From the NCBI GenBank assembly GCA_033765345.1, contig JANRIC010000048.1, positions 1-17,356 on the forward strand: DNA of 17,356 bases. The letters run 5' to 3'. The notes beneath the pieces are model-generated. The model saw only the letters and a program-made list of their open reading frames with translations, did no database searches and had not been told where the DNA came from. Shown piece after piece: positions 1 to 8,165 of the stretch. The stretch is from JANRIC01 sp033765345. Its GTDB lineage: Bacteria > Bacteroidota > Bacteroidia > Cytophagales > Microscillaceae. Each line of letters starts with the position of its first letter. Position 1 is the first letter of the stretch. Made by a program: the position numbers and the translations under genes.

Positions 1-2928
1 TGTGGTAGTGCCTACTGAAAAAGTAGCAGGAGCATCATTAGTTACTGTGATTGGGGCTACACCACCTGTTACAACGGCTTCGGGAAGTGTAACTGTAGCA
101 CCACATACACCTGGGTCATTGCTTACGGTAATGTCTTCAATAGCAGCAATTGCTAATTCAGCAACAGCGGCATCAAAGATGCGGAAGTTATCAAAGAAGA
201 AATTAGACACAACACCTTGCGTAGAGTCAGCTTCTACGCTAAATCGGAACAAGGTAATGGCTACACCAGGACCACTCAACAAGCTGCTTAGGCTTTCTGA
301 AATAGTCTCTGTACCGTTTCCGGTGAATGAAGCCAATTCTGTCCACTCAAATCCTCCATCTATGGAAGCTTCCAAAGTTACTGTATCGCCTGCACCCAAC
401 GCAAAGTTTAGGTCTACAACCAAAGTAGGCTGCTCTAAACTCAATTCATCCAATAGGAAAAAAGGGCTGATGACAAATGACTGCTCATTGACACCAATTG
501 CATTCAAAAAAGCTCCGCTACTTGTTAGCTCCCAGCTATTGGCTTGGGCACATCCGGGCGTTCCAGCTGCAAATCCGCCGTTACCAGCTTCAAAATCCTG
601 GCTATAAGGCAGGTCTTGTACTAAGGGTAGTAAGCCGATGTTATAACAAGCCTGGGTTTTATTACCGGAAGCATCAGTAGCTTCGTAAGTTTGTTTGGTG
701 ATTCCTAGGGGGAATACCGAACCGTTTGCCAAACCACCTACCAGCTCAAAAGTAGCCTCAGGGCAGTTGTCGCTCACCACAGGGTCTAACAAGAAGATTT
801 CACTGGGGGCATCTGTGGAAAGGAACAGATCGTCTACTCCGGCTGTGAATACAGGAGTTTCAGTATCGTTGACAGTTACATCAAAAGATGTACTTACCGT
901 TTGACCGGCACCATCTGTAGCTGTATAAGTAACGGTAGTAGTTCCTACTGGGAAAATTTCAGGAGCATCGTTTGTGATGGTGATTTCACCTTCTCCACCT
1001 GTTACAACAGCTTCGGGAAGGATTACAGTAGCACCACATACACCTGGATCATTGCTTACTGTGATATCTGCAATAGCAGCAATTGAAAGTTCGGCAGGTT
1101 GACCTTCTGTAACAGTCACAGAGAAAGTACATTCGGCAGAGTTACCAGCGTCATCAACAGCAATGTAAGATACGGTTGTTTCTCCGATTGGGAAGGTTTC
1201 ACCGCTGTCAAAACCTTCTAGAAGTGTAACAATAATCAAGGCACTACAATTATCCGAAGCTTCTGGAAAATCATAAGTGACTACCGCACCCGCAGCACCG
1301 AATGGAGCGGTAGCGTTGATATTCTGAGGGCAAGCAACAAAAACCGGGTTTTCACGGTCATTCACTGTAACGATAAATGAAGTAGAAACAGAGGTACCAT
1401 TGGCATCAGTAGCCGTATAGGTAACTGTGGTTTCTCCCAATTCAAAAGAGGCAGGAGCGTCATTGCTTACATTTACAGGAGTTACACCACCTGTTACAAC
1501 AGCTTCGGGAAGGGTTACAGTAGCACTACAAACGCCAGCGTCGGTATTTACAGTAATATCTTCAATAGCAGCAATAGCTAAAGGCTCTACTACATTAGCT
1601 TCTTCAATTTTTACATTATCAAAAGCAATTCCGTCCAAATTCTCTTCACTAGCATCAGAAATAAATAAGAATCGGAAGTTTACGGTAGGGTTACCTGCCA
1701 GGAAGCTCAGGTCAATTTCTACGGGTACATATCCGTCTGAACCAAGTGCGTTGGCAGCATCGCCGGTCCAAGCAGGGATGAAACCAAGGTCAGAAATACC
1801 GAAATCGTCAAATACGATACCGTTATAACCGTCTACTCCATCAGTAACTACAAAATTAGGATCAACGAAAGTCCAAGTGGCTCCATTGTCAGTAGAATAT
1901 TGCAAAGCACCTCCATCAAGGCTAAATGTGGTTTCCCACCAGATATCAAAGCTTAATTGGGGAGAAGTCAAAGCTGAAAAATCAAAGCAAGGACTTAATA
2001 CTTGGGAAAGCTCGGAATCAAAATAAGAATCTTGACCACCTAAGGCAGTGGAAGAAGTAGTCCAGGCATAGTTCCCATCGGAAGCACCAAAGAAAAGTAG
2101 TCCGCTTGGAGTTTGGAGTTCCCAGCTATTGGTTACGGCAAAGTTAAAATCAGGAGCACTTACCCAACCACCGTTGCTTCTTTCAAAGCTTTCAGCATAA
2201 GGAAACGCATTGATTTTAAGGCTAGGTACGCCATTGCTGATTCTTACATTGTCAAATGCAAAACCGTTCAATCCGGTGTCACCTGTTCCAAGAATATCTT
2301 GTGCAGAGCGGAAAACGACTCTTAGTCGGATTGTTTGTCCTACAAAAGCACTTAGGTCGGCAGAAACGGTCACCCAACCGTTACTACCATTGAGATCAGA
2401 GTTAGAACCTGTCCAGGCAGGTACAAAGTTAGAACCTCCGAATCCGGCTTGTCCATTGTAAAAATCAGGATCAACGCCCAAACGGGTAAAAGTTGTACCA
2501 TTGGTAGAAACTTCTAAGAAAGCTCCATCTTGGAAGAAAACGGTTTCCCAATATACATCCAGTGACAAAATTGGGTTTACAGCACTACCTAGATCAATGT
2601 TAGGACCTAATACGGCAGACTGCTCGTTGAAATTGTGGTTACCATCCAGATTAGTAGCCCAAGCTTGGGTACCATCAGAAGCACTGTTGATTACGCTGGC
2701 AGAGGGAGTACCCAATTCCCAGCTTGAATTACGCCCGAAGGGTCCTACTACTTTGGTCCATCCATTGGCACCACTTTCAAAGCTCTCCTGATACAGGATT
2801 TGCGCAGATAGATTATGGATATTGACATCCATAATACCAAGCATCATCAGGCATAAAAGCCATTTTCCTAGACTTAAACCCAATTTGGGTAAAGCCTTCT
2901 TGGTTAGTAATGATTTGAAACTGTACAT
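1..2928 (-). CDS. Large secreted HYR-repeat/lectin-like surface protein, C-terminus outside window
   Basis: The minus frame is open for 976 codons from ATG at 2928 to the window edge, so the C-terminus is missing. Residues 1-43 form a long signal peptide (basic start, hydrophobic WLLCLMMLGIM, cleavage after LSAQ). Two related beta-sandwich modules follow (about 44-400), each starting like ESFE..GGW, with NSWEL, YWET/WWET, SxxG..W and a closing GFAFDNVRI/GIAFDNVKI motif, as in MAM/jelly-roll lectin-like domains. Then come HYR (hyalin) modules with SDNCS, FPIGETTVSY and TVTYTATDA motifs, a third jelly-roll ending FFFDNFRI, and another HYR module that runs off the edge. HYR proteins are extracellular adhesion or matrix proteins. 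In Bacteroidota they usually end in a type IX secretion signal, which cannot be checked here. It lies 102 bp behind the TonB receptor gene on the same strand. Ligand unknown. Confidence 0.9.
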   Translation of the reverse strand, partial: MYSFKSLLTKKALPKLGLSLGKWLLCLMMLGIMDVNIHNLSAQILYQESFESGANGWTKVVGPFGRNSSWELGTPSASVINSASDGTQAWATNLDGNHNFNEQSAVLGPNIDLGSAVNPILSLDVYWETVFFQDGAFLEVSTNGTTFTRLGVDPDFYNGQAGFGGSNFVPAWTGSNSDLNGSNGWVTVSADLSAFVGQTIRLRVVFRSAQDILGTGDTGLNGFAFDNVRISNGVPSLKINAFPYAESFERSNGGWVSAPDFNFAVTNSWELQTPSGLLFFGASDGNYAWTTSSTALGGQDSYFDSELSQVLSPCFDFSALTSPQLSFDIWWETTFSLDGGALQYSTDNGATWTFVDPNFVVTDGVDGYNGIVFDDFGISDLGFIPAWTGDAANALGSDGYVPVEIDLSFLAGNPTVNFRFLFISDASEENLDGIAFDNVKIEEANVVEPLAIAAIEDITVNTDAGVCSATVTLPEAVVTGGVTPVNVSNDAPASFELGETTVTYTATDANGTSVSTSFIVTVNDRENPVFVACPQNINATAPFGAAGAVVTYDFPEASDNCSALIIVTLLEGFDSGETFPIGETTVSYIAVDDAGNSAECTFSVTVTEGQPAELSIAAIADITVSNDPGVCGATVILPEAVVTGGEGEITITNDAPEIFPVGTTTVTYTATDGAGQTVSTSFDVTVNDTETPVFTAGVDDLFLSTDAPSEIFLLDPVVSDNCPEATFELVGGLANGSVFPLGITKQTYEATDASGNKTQACYNIGLLPLVQDLPYSQDFEAGNGGFAAGTPGCAQANSWELTSSGAFLNAIGVNEQSFVISPFFLLDELSLEQPTLVVDLNFALGAGDTVTLEASIDGGFEWTELASFTGNGTETISESLSSLLSGPGVAITLFRFSVEADSTQGVVSNFFFDNFRIFDAAVAELAIAAIEDITVSNDPGVCGATVTLPEAVVTGGVAPITVTNDAPATFSVGTTT
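59..154 (-). repeat. HYR-encoding DNA repeat, copy A
   Basis: This is one of three closely similar stretches of about 95 bp inside the HYR gene (others at 995-1084 and 1484-1579). They encode the IAAIxDITVSNDPGVC-type strand and the TLPEAVVTGG turn. Similarity continues with gaps on the left side into the TVTYTATD part of the module. Much of the match is at nucleotide level, including third positions, which suggests recent duplication or gene conversion. Confidence 0.8.
995..1084 (-). repeat. HYR-encoding DNA repeat, copy B
   Basis: Second copy of the HYR repeat. The stretch encoding DITVSNDPGVCGATV is nearly the same as in copy A at 59-154, with mainly single-base changes. Confidence 0.8.
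1484..1579 (-). repeat. HYR-encoding DNA repeat, copy C
   Basis: Third copy of the HYR repeat. It is a little more diverged (DITVNTDAGVCSATV) but keeps the TLPEAVVTGG block and long identical nucleotide runs with copies A and B. Confidence 0.75.
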
Positions 2929-2932
2929 TTTG

Positions 2933-2950
2933 TTAAATTAACAAGGTTTA
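2933..2950 (-). promoter_or_regulatory. Upstream motif shared with the TonB receptor gene, copy 1
   Basis: TTAAATTAACAAGGTTTA on the plus strand (reads TAAACCTTGTTAATTTAA toward the gene) ends 4 bp before the ATG at 2928. A 17/18 match lies at 6252-6269 upstream of the receptor gene. The TAxxxCTTG part resembles a degenerate Bacteroidota -7 box with one extra base. A palindrome, TGTTAA-A-TTAACA (2931-2943), overlaps it. It may be a promoter or a shared regulator site; only the sequence match is certain. The rest of the 102-bp gap (2929-3030) shows nothing clear. Confidence 0.4.
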
Positions 2951-3030
2951 GATATTAAAATAATTAACTGATTATAAGCTGGTTATAATTAGTCTTTTTA
3001 AGATGTATATATGCATAGCATTTAAATTAT

Positions 3031-6000
3031 TCATAATCTATAGGTAAAACCGATTGCGAACGTCCTTCCTAATTTATATTTATCATTAAAAAACTCAGTA
3101 CCATCGTATTGGATGGCATAATCCGGGTTAATGAGATTATTGGCTGAGAACCTCACTGTATAATGTTTGGCAAAAAGATACTGAATGTTAAAGCTCAAAT
3201 CAGGGCGAGGTTGGGTGAAGCCGTTTCTGAGTTTAACCTGATCTATTAGGTTTCCATCAGGATCAGTCACTTCCTCAGGATCAGCAGCAATCAGTGAAAG
3301 AAATTCTCCCTGCACGTTGAAGTTCAGGTTTACTTCTAATTTTTTATTCTCACTGGTATAATTCAAAAAAGCATTCAAGGTATACGTAGGTTGCCCTAAT
3401 AAACGGCGCTCTACCAGAACTACCGAAGGCAATAATCCAAGCTGGTAAACAGCCCTCCCCTTAGCCTGTGAATACAGATAAGAAAAATTAGCACCTCCAC
3501 TTAAATTTTTGAGAGCAGGAGCAATAAAATCAAAGTTCTTTCTGGCTTCCAGCTCCACTCCCAATACGATACCTTCGGGTACATTGACGGGTACTACCAA
3601 TACAGCCCCTAATCTTCCGGAACCATCATTTACATAAAAACGCTCTATCACATCTGTAAAATCTTTATAAAAAATGCTAACTGAGTAAAGTTCATTGCCT
3701 TTACGGGGATAATAGTCAAGTCTTATATCGTAATTATCCACTAAGGCTCTTCTTAAACCTGGGTTACCAGTACTCACAGGGCCGCCTATAAAATTAAAAT
3801 TCCTAAAAGGAGATTTTTCTCTAAAAGTAGGAATCGCAATGGTGCGGTTATAAGCTAGCCTCAAATCAAATTGCTCATTCAAATCATAGGTAATATTGAT
3901 AGAAGGCAATATATCAGCATTATCCAAAACTAGTTTGTCATTTAATTCCGCAACACTGGGAATAATTGAAACCGAAGCGGCATCATCAAAGGCATCACTG
4001 GTAAAGTGAATACGATTAATCTCATAGCGAGCTCCTGCCACGACTCTGAGTTTACGCCATATTTTAAAATCACCCATTAGATACGCTGCATAAGTATCCT
4101 GGTCAGCATTATAATTATTCAGCGGTTCGTAGCCGTCTACGATATAAACACCAGGCAGGAAGCCATTTCCGATTTCTGTATTTGGGTCCAGTACAGGTAG
4201 AAATATCTGATCCAGAAAAGTTTGCCTTGATATACTAAATGTATCCAATACGTAATTATAGGTAAAAGCATTTTCCCTGAAATCGCGTACCTTTCTCAGA
4301 TAAAAACCTCCTGCTTTGAGTTTGCCGCCTTCTATTTTACCTGGTTTGAATTTGTAGGTCAGGTCTAGTTTCAGGTTGGTATTATCTTCTTCCAGATTTC
4401 TAAAAAAATGGATGGGGCGAAAACCCTCTGAAGCAAGCGCATTGACATTTTGGATAGGCGGTCTTACTCCTGTTCTAAAAAACTCCTCTATTACAGATCT
4501 TTCTCGATTAAAAAAACCAAAAAGCCTCCAGTCGGGCTGGTCAATTTTAGATTGTGAATAAGCACCACTCCAGTTGATTTCGAGATTTCCGGTATTTCCC
4601 AAAGCGTGCTCACCAAAAAACTGATAAGATTTCAAATTTCTTTCTTCATAAAGCAAAGAGCTGTTTTCGTTGTAATCTCCCAGGGACTCGGAGCGATTTT
4701 CGCCAGCTAGAAGGTACGTAGTAGATTGGCCTGACTGATTATACAAAAAGGTAGCCCCTAGCTTATGTTTCCCAAACTTTACAGAGGTAGTTGCTACTCC
4801 GCCCCAAAGTACATTTTCCTCTCCTTTGTCATATATATATTCAAATTCCGCTTGGGGTCTCTGAGAAGCAGGCACACTATCCGGGATGGGAAAAGGAAAA
4901 CTTTCTGCAAGAAAATAAATACTTTGCCTTCCGTTCTCCACGAAATTATTCTCACGAATATAAGCCAAACTGGCTTGATATCCCCATTTGACTTTGCCTA
5001 GGTCAGTTTGATTCCCAATAGAAAAGTTAAATCGGTGATTGAGAAATTTTGAATCTCTAATCGGATCAAACTCTGTGCTGAAAGCCTCGGTTTGCTCACG
5101 AATGCGGTTCAGGCGAGCAGCATCACTGTTGATTGCCAGCACGACGGGATCGAGGTCTCTGGATTCTACCACAGGTACACCAGGCTCGACTTCGGCTAAA
5201 TCATTGGCAATTACATCAGGAATCGCACGTGTGCCGTCATCCATACCCAGCCAATCAAGATTCCCTCCTTTATAAGTAATAAAATTATTATTAAAAGAAG
5301 CTAAGGTATTATAGCCTAATTGAAAAGAGGCGCTGACCGAAAACTCCTCTGGGAAATTGGCCGTTGTGATGTCAATGGTACCTCCGGTAGATGTACCGGG
5401 GAGATCCGGTGTAAAAGATTTGCTGATTACGATGTTACTGAGCAACTGAGCAGGGATTAAATCCAATTGCACGGTATTACGATCTGGGTCAAGGCTAGGG
5501 ATTTGTAAGCCATTGAGCAATGTATTGGTGTATCGGTCGCCGATGCCACGCACATATACATAACGCCCTCCTTCTTCGGAAGAAAGCCCTGTAACCCTTC
5601 TGAGTACCGAACCCACGTTTACGTCGCCAGCTTGTTTGATACGTTCGGCGGTGATCCCGTCTATGAGTCCGGCAGAATTTTTTCTTTTGGTAATCATGGT
5701 CACTTCTGTTTCAATTTCCTCATTTTTGAGGGCTTCTGCGGAAATGACGATTTCACCCAGTTGTTGATTATCAACGCTTAGGACAATATTATTAAGATTG
5801 GTGATTTTTCCTTCTTCAACTTGTACATTTTGGATGGTTTTGGAGGTATAAGAAACATAAGATATTTTAAGGGTGTAGGTTCCGGAGGGAATTTTGAGGC
5901 TAAAATTACCATCCAAATCAGTGACTGTACCCTTCCCGGTTCCTTCCAATAAAACAGTTGCACTTATCAAAGCTTCTCGGGTGTTTTGATCTATGACTTT

Positions 6001-6081
6001 TCCCCGGATTGTTCCAGTTTGAGCGTGTAATAGGTTAATTGTCAGGAGAATAAAAAAAATTTGTAGTAAAGATTGTTTCAT
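3031..6081 (-). CDS. TonB-dependent outer-membrane receptor with carboxypeptidase-regulatory-like N-domain
   Basis: The product is 1016 residues. A signal peptide (1-21, cleavage after LLHAQ) is followed by a CarboxypepD_reg-like beta-sandwich (about 24-105, GTIRGKVIDQNTREALISA and GTYTLKISYVSY). A plug domain (about 125-250) carries RRVTGLSSEEGGRYVYVRG, NTLLNGLQIP and FTPDLPGTSTGGTIDI, and a long beta-barrel ends in the aromatic/Arg terminus FAIGFTYRL. Such receptors take up substrates across the outer membrane using TonB/ExbBD energy. No SusD gene flanks it, so it is not a standard SusC/D pair; the substrate cannot be read from sequence. The upstream gene (6534-8165) encodes a surface lipoprotein that may be its partner. 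ATG at 6081 gives a well-formed signal peptide. A consensus promoter on the opposite strand overlaps this start codon, suggesting antisense control. Confidence 0.93.
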   Translation of the reverse strand: MKQSLLQIFFILLTINLLHAQTGTIRGKVIDQNTREALISATVLLEGTGKGTVTDLDGNFSLKIPSGTYTLKISYVSYTSKTIQNVQVEEGKITNLNNIVLSVDNQQLGEIVISAEALKNEEIETEVTMITKRKNSAGLIDGITAERIKQAGDVNVGSVLRRVTGLSSEEGGRYVYVRGIGDRYTNTLLNGLQIPSLDPDRNTVQLDLIPAQLLSNIVISKSFTPDLPGTSTGGTIDITTANFPEEFSVSASFQLGYNTLASFNNNFITYKGGNLDWLGMDDGTRAIPDVIANDLAEVEPGVPVVESRDLDPVVLAINSDAARLNRIREQTEAFSTEFDPIRDSKFLNHRFNFSIGNQTDLGKVKWGYQASLAYIRENNFVENGRQSIYFLAESFPFPIPDSVPASQRPQAEFEYIYDKGEENVLWGGVATTSVKFGKHKLGATFLYNQSGQSTTYLLAGENRSESLGDYNENSSLLYEERNLKSYQFFGEHALGNTGNLEINWSGAYSQSKIDQPDWRLFGFFNRERSVIEEFFRTGVRPPIQNVNALASEGFRPIHFFRNLEEDNTNLKLDLTYKFKPGKIEGGKLKAGGFYLRKVRDFRENAFTYNYVLDTFSISRQTFLDQIFLPVLDPNTEIGNGFLPGVYIVDGYEPLNNYNADQDTYAAYLMGDFKIWRKLRVVAGARYEINRIHFTSDAFDDAASVSIIPSVAELNDKLVLDNADILPSINITYDLNEQFDLRLAYNRTIAIPTFREKSPFRNFNFIGGPVSTGNPGLRRALVDNYDIRLDYYPRKGNELYSVSIFYKDFTDVIERFYVNDGSGRLGAVLVVPVNVPEGIVLGVELEARKNFDFIAPALKNLSGGANFSYLYSQAKGRAVYQLGLLPSVVLVERRLLGQPTYTLNAFLNYTSENKKLEVNLNFNVQGEFLSLIAADPEEVTDPDGNLIDQVKLRNGFTQPRPDLSFNIQYLFAKHYTVRFSANNLINPDYAIQYDGTEFFNDKYKLGRTFAIGFTYRL

Positions 6082-6088
6082 AAATTTG
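6060..6088 (+). promoter_or_regulatory. Plus-strand promoter antisense to the TonB receptor start
   Basis: TTTG (6060-6063), 17 nt, then TAAATTTG (6081-6088) is an exact match to the Bacteroidota consensus TTG-N17-23-TAnnTTTG. It reads away from the receptor, and no plus-strand protein gene follows. Expected RNA start is near 6095. In A/T-rich DNA a chance match is possible, but a plus-oriented terminator lies downstream. Confidence 0.45.
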
Positions 6089-6206
6089 ATTGCATTTCAA
6101 AGAATTAAATGACATGAGCTGATATTTTATCAAATGTTTTGGATTCAAGAATCAGTTTTTGATTAGCAAAAGCTGGTGTGAAAAGATGGGGTAAACCAAA
6201 TGAATT

Positions 6207-6248
6207 TTAAATACGTTCTAGTTTTAACAGATAAAAATAAATTTTCAT
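6207..6248 (-). other. Possible 13-codon leader ORF upstream of the receptor gene
   Basis: ATG at 6248 opens MKIYFYLLKLERI followed by TAA. It begins 4 bp after the shared motif copy at 6252-6269, the same position that the true HYR start has relative to motif copy 1. It may be a leader peptide or a chance ORF; no codon or conservation evidence is available. Confidence 0.2.
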
Positions 6249-6251
6249 TTA

Positions 6252-6269
6252 TTAATTTAACAAGGTTTA
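6252..6269 (-). promoter_or_regulatory. Upstream motif shared with the HYR gene, copy 2
   Basis: TTAATTTAACAAGGTTTA on the plus strand differs from copy 1 (2933-2950) at one base of 18. It lies 171 bp before the receptor ATG and directly beside the hairpin at 6274-6304. Its recurrence before two same-strand genes suggests a common promoter or operator. Confidence 0.4.
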
Positions 6270-6273
6270 ATCG

Positions 6274-6309
6274 GATTGGTCACCGAATATTTCGGTGATT
6301 AATCTTTTT
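6274..6309 (+). terminator. Plus-strand intrinsic terminator in the receptor upstream region
   Basis: Left arm 6274-6287 and right arm 6291-6304 form a 14-bp stem around the loop TAT, followed by T5 at 6305-6309. Two of the pairs are G-U when read as plus-strand RNA but A-C mismatches on the minus strand, so the stem is continuous only in a plus-strand transcript. The T tract is also on the plus side. No plus-strand protein gene ends here. Confidence 0.6.
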
Positions 6310-6486
6310 ATTGGTTTGAGTTTTTGTATACCTTGAAGTAGTTCGGAACGTTTACCCCATCTATATTTTTAAAAATATAATCCTGCCGAATTTTCAATAA
6401 GACTATATTTGTAATTTGCTTTTGTTAATCAATTAGAATCATCAGCAAGGTTAAATGATTGATGACCAAGTATGTGGTTTTTAAAA

Positions 6487-6531
6487 GATAAAAAGGAAAT
6501 AGCATCCCGAAAGATGCCATTTCCTTTTATC
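6487..6531 (-). terminator. Intrinsic terminator of the beta-helix lipoprotein gene
   Basis: Two arms (6487-6506 and 6513-6531) form a stem of about 19 bp with one bulged A and one mismatch around a 6-nt loop, starting 2 nt after the stop codon of the minus-strand gene. The following minus-strand sequence is TTTTAAAAACC, a short T tract. The 452-bp gap 6082-6533 otherwise holds the receptor leader elements listed separately. Confidence 0.75.
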
Positions 6532-6533
6532 TA

Positions 6534-8165
6534 CTATTCTGGAGATTCGGTTCCTGTACCAGGTCCTAAGTTACCACCAGGGTTAGCAAACACGAAAGAC
6601 CACATCGTCCAACGTGAAGCCCAGCTGGCAGTTACATTACCTTGGAAAGCAGGTGTAAAAGCACCGGCATAGTTAGTATCCTCAAAGAAAGGGTCTTGAA
6701 TCAAAGTAGCAAGACTGGTTGGGAATAAAGTGATACCAGAGCTAGGTACGCACTCAAATACATCACCGTTGGCTACTTTACCAGTTCCGAAAAGAGGATC
6801 ACCGATTACAGTATTGGTAGTAGAATCCGTGAATGACAGTCCTGAACGATTACCAGCACCAGTATAAGTGAAAAGAGCAGCTCTTACGTTATTCTCAACA
6901 TTAAAGAACACGTTGTCTACGAAAGCTAAAGTACCTTCATCGATACGATCATCGCAACCACAAGTGGCAGGGCTACTACCAGCAGACAAAGTACCATAGG
7001 CATCACGATCTTCAGCTTCTATACCTACTCTGTGATCTACAAACAATGAACGCCAGAATTGACCAGCTGAGTTATCAAAGAAACCAGCAGCCTCAGTGTT
7101 TCCATTACCTTTGAAAGTTACGTTAGCAACCACAGGAGCACTGAATGGAGCAGAACACTCATTGTTACCTACACCACCGTCTAGCTCACCAGCAGCGTCA
7201 CCTACGATGTCTTGGAAAGCAAACCAGAACTGACCTTTACCACGGAAACCTAAATCCCAGTCAAAAGCATCATCACCGCAGAAAGCTGTGATCAAGTGTT
7301 TGGTGTTTACAGTACCACCGAACCACTCAACACCATCGTCACGGTTAGAGATTACTTCTACGAAGTCGATGGTAGTTCCATTACCTACTGATCCTAAAGT
7401 AAGACCGTTGATCTCGTTACCGTTACCGATTTCAGTACCTCCGTGGCGGATAGATACATAACGAATTACACCTGAATTGTCGGTGTCATCAGTACCTCCG
7501 TGTTGGAAAGGAACAGCACCACCAGGTTGGATACCCTCGATGTTAGCCACTCCACCTGTGCTTACGTTGTTGTTGGTAGCACGGCCAAGCACGATTACAC
7601 CACCCCAAAGACCTCTTACGCCTGGAGGCAGAGGACGAGTTGCTGGGTAGATTTCACCTGGACGAACACGGTCAGCAATAGAAGTGAAAACGATTGGTAA
7701 CTCCTCAGTACCGTCAGCGATGATTTGTCCGCCTCTGTCTACTACAATGAAAGAAGAACGTGTAGTTTGACCAGGAAGCGCTTTGATCACTGTTCCTTCT
7801 TGGATGGTAAGAACATCACCATTACCAACTACTACAGGTCCACTCAATACGTAGATAAAGTCGTTAGTCCAAGTAGTAGTACCAGTTCTACCAGCAACTA
7901 CACGAAGACCCCTTGTAGGAATAATAGCTTTGGCATCAGCCTCACTAAAATAAGCTTCTGTTTGCAATTCGGCAAAATGCTGCTCACCTTGCTCAACATA
8001 CTTCAACATAGAAGCAGGAAGCAAGCTTTTGGCTTGTGCAAACACATCATTTAGATTTTCAGAACCTACCTCTTGAAATAGTTGGTCCTCTTCTCTTTGG
8101 TTACAGGAAACGATAGCTACTATCATTCCCGCAAAGAATAATGCAGATAAAAATAACTTGTTCAT
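6534..8165 (-). CDS. Beta-helix-like surface lipoprotein, possible partner of the TonB receptor
   Basis: The product is 543 residues from ATG 8165. An in-frame GTG at 8192 would bury the signal peptide, so ATG 8165 is chosen. Residues 1-20 are a lipoprotein signal with lipobox AIVSC (lipidated Cys21), followed by an acidic linker. From about residue 97 the pattern is that of right-handed parallel beta-helix proteins: LSGPVVVGNGDVLTI, GTVIKA, DRGGQIIADGTEELPIVFTS, RGLWGGVIVLG, IRYVSIRHGG and VEVISNRDDGVEWFGG, followed by GDDAFDWDLGFRGKGQFWF. The many Asp/Gly turns would suit metal or glycan binding. A CxC pair (ATCGCDD) lies near residue 400. It probably sits on the outer membrane. It is the first minus-strand gene upstream of the TonB receptor, separated by a strong terminator and 452 bp, so joint function is inferred from order and shared cell location only. 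No enzymatic signature was recognised. Confidence 0.85.
   Translation of the reverse strand: MNKLFLSALFFAGMIVAIVSCNQREEDQLFQEVGSENLNDVFAQAKSLLPASMLKYVEQGEQHFAELQTEAYFSEADAKAIIPTRGLRVVAGRTGTTTWTNDFIYVLSGPVVVGNGDVLTIQEGTVIKALPGQTTRSSFIVVDRGGQIIADGTEELPIVFTSIADRVRPGEIYPATRPLPPGVRGLWGGVIVLGRATNNNVSTGGVANIEGIQPGGAVPFQHGGTDDTDNSGVIRYVSIRHGGTEIGNGNEINGLTLGSVGNGTTIDFVEVISNRDDGVEWFGGTVNTKHLITAFCGDDAFDWDLGFRGKGQFWFAFQDIVGDAAGELDGGVGNNECSAPFSAPVVANVTFKGNGNTEAAGFFDNSAGQFWRSLFVDHRVGIEAEDRDAYGTLSAGSSPATCGCDDRIDEGTLAFVDNVFFNVENNVRAALFTYTGAGNRSGLSFTDSTTNTVIGDPLFGTGKVANGDVFECVPSSGITLFPTSLATLIQDPFFEDTNYAGAFTPAFQGNVTASWASRWTMWSFVFANPGGNLGPGTGTESPE

Larger units (their letters stand above)
6095..6309 (+). ncRNA. 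Candidate antisense RNA to the receptor leader
   Basis: The span is inferred from the promoter at 6060-6088 and the plus-strand terminator ending at 6309, giving an RNA of about 215 nt with no meaningful ORF. It would be fully complementary to the 5' leader of the receptor mRNA. Cis-antisense RNAs opposite susC-homologue leaders are known in Bacteroides (for example DonS in B. fragilis), where they reduce expression of the receptor operon. Here the existence of the RNA is inference only. Confidence 0.35.

Noticed and set aside
2..607. Open plus-strand frame of 201 codons
   Set aside because: It is the complement of the HYR coding sequence. Low-complexity Ser/Thr/Ala composition and full overlap with a minus frame with recognisable domains mark it as a shadow. 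The same holds for plus frames at 1427-1828 and 2501-2791.
3031..6081. Annotation as SusC of a polysaccharide utilisation locus
   Set aside because: No SusD homologue, glycoside hydrolase or hybrid two-component/ECF regulator is present in the window; a generic TonB-dependent receptor call is safer.
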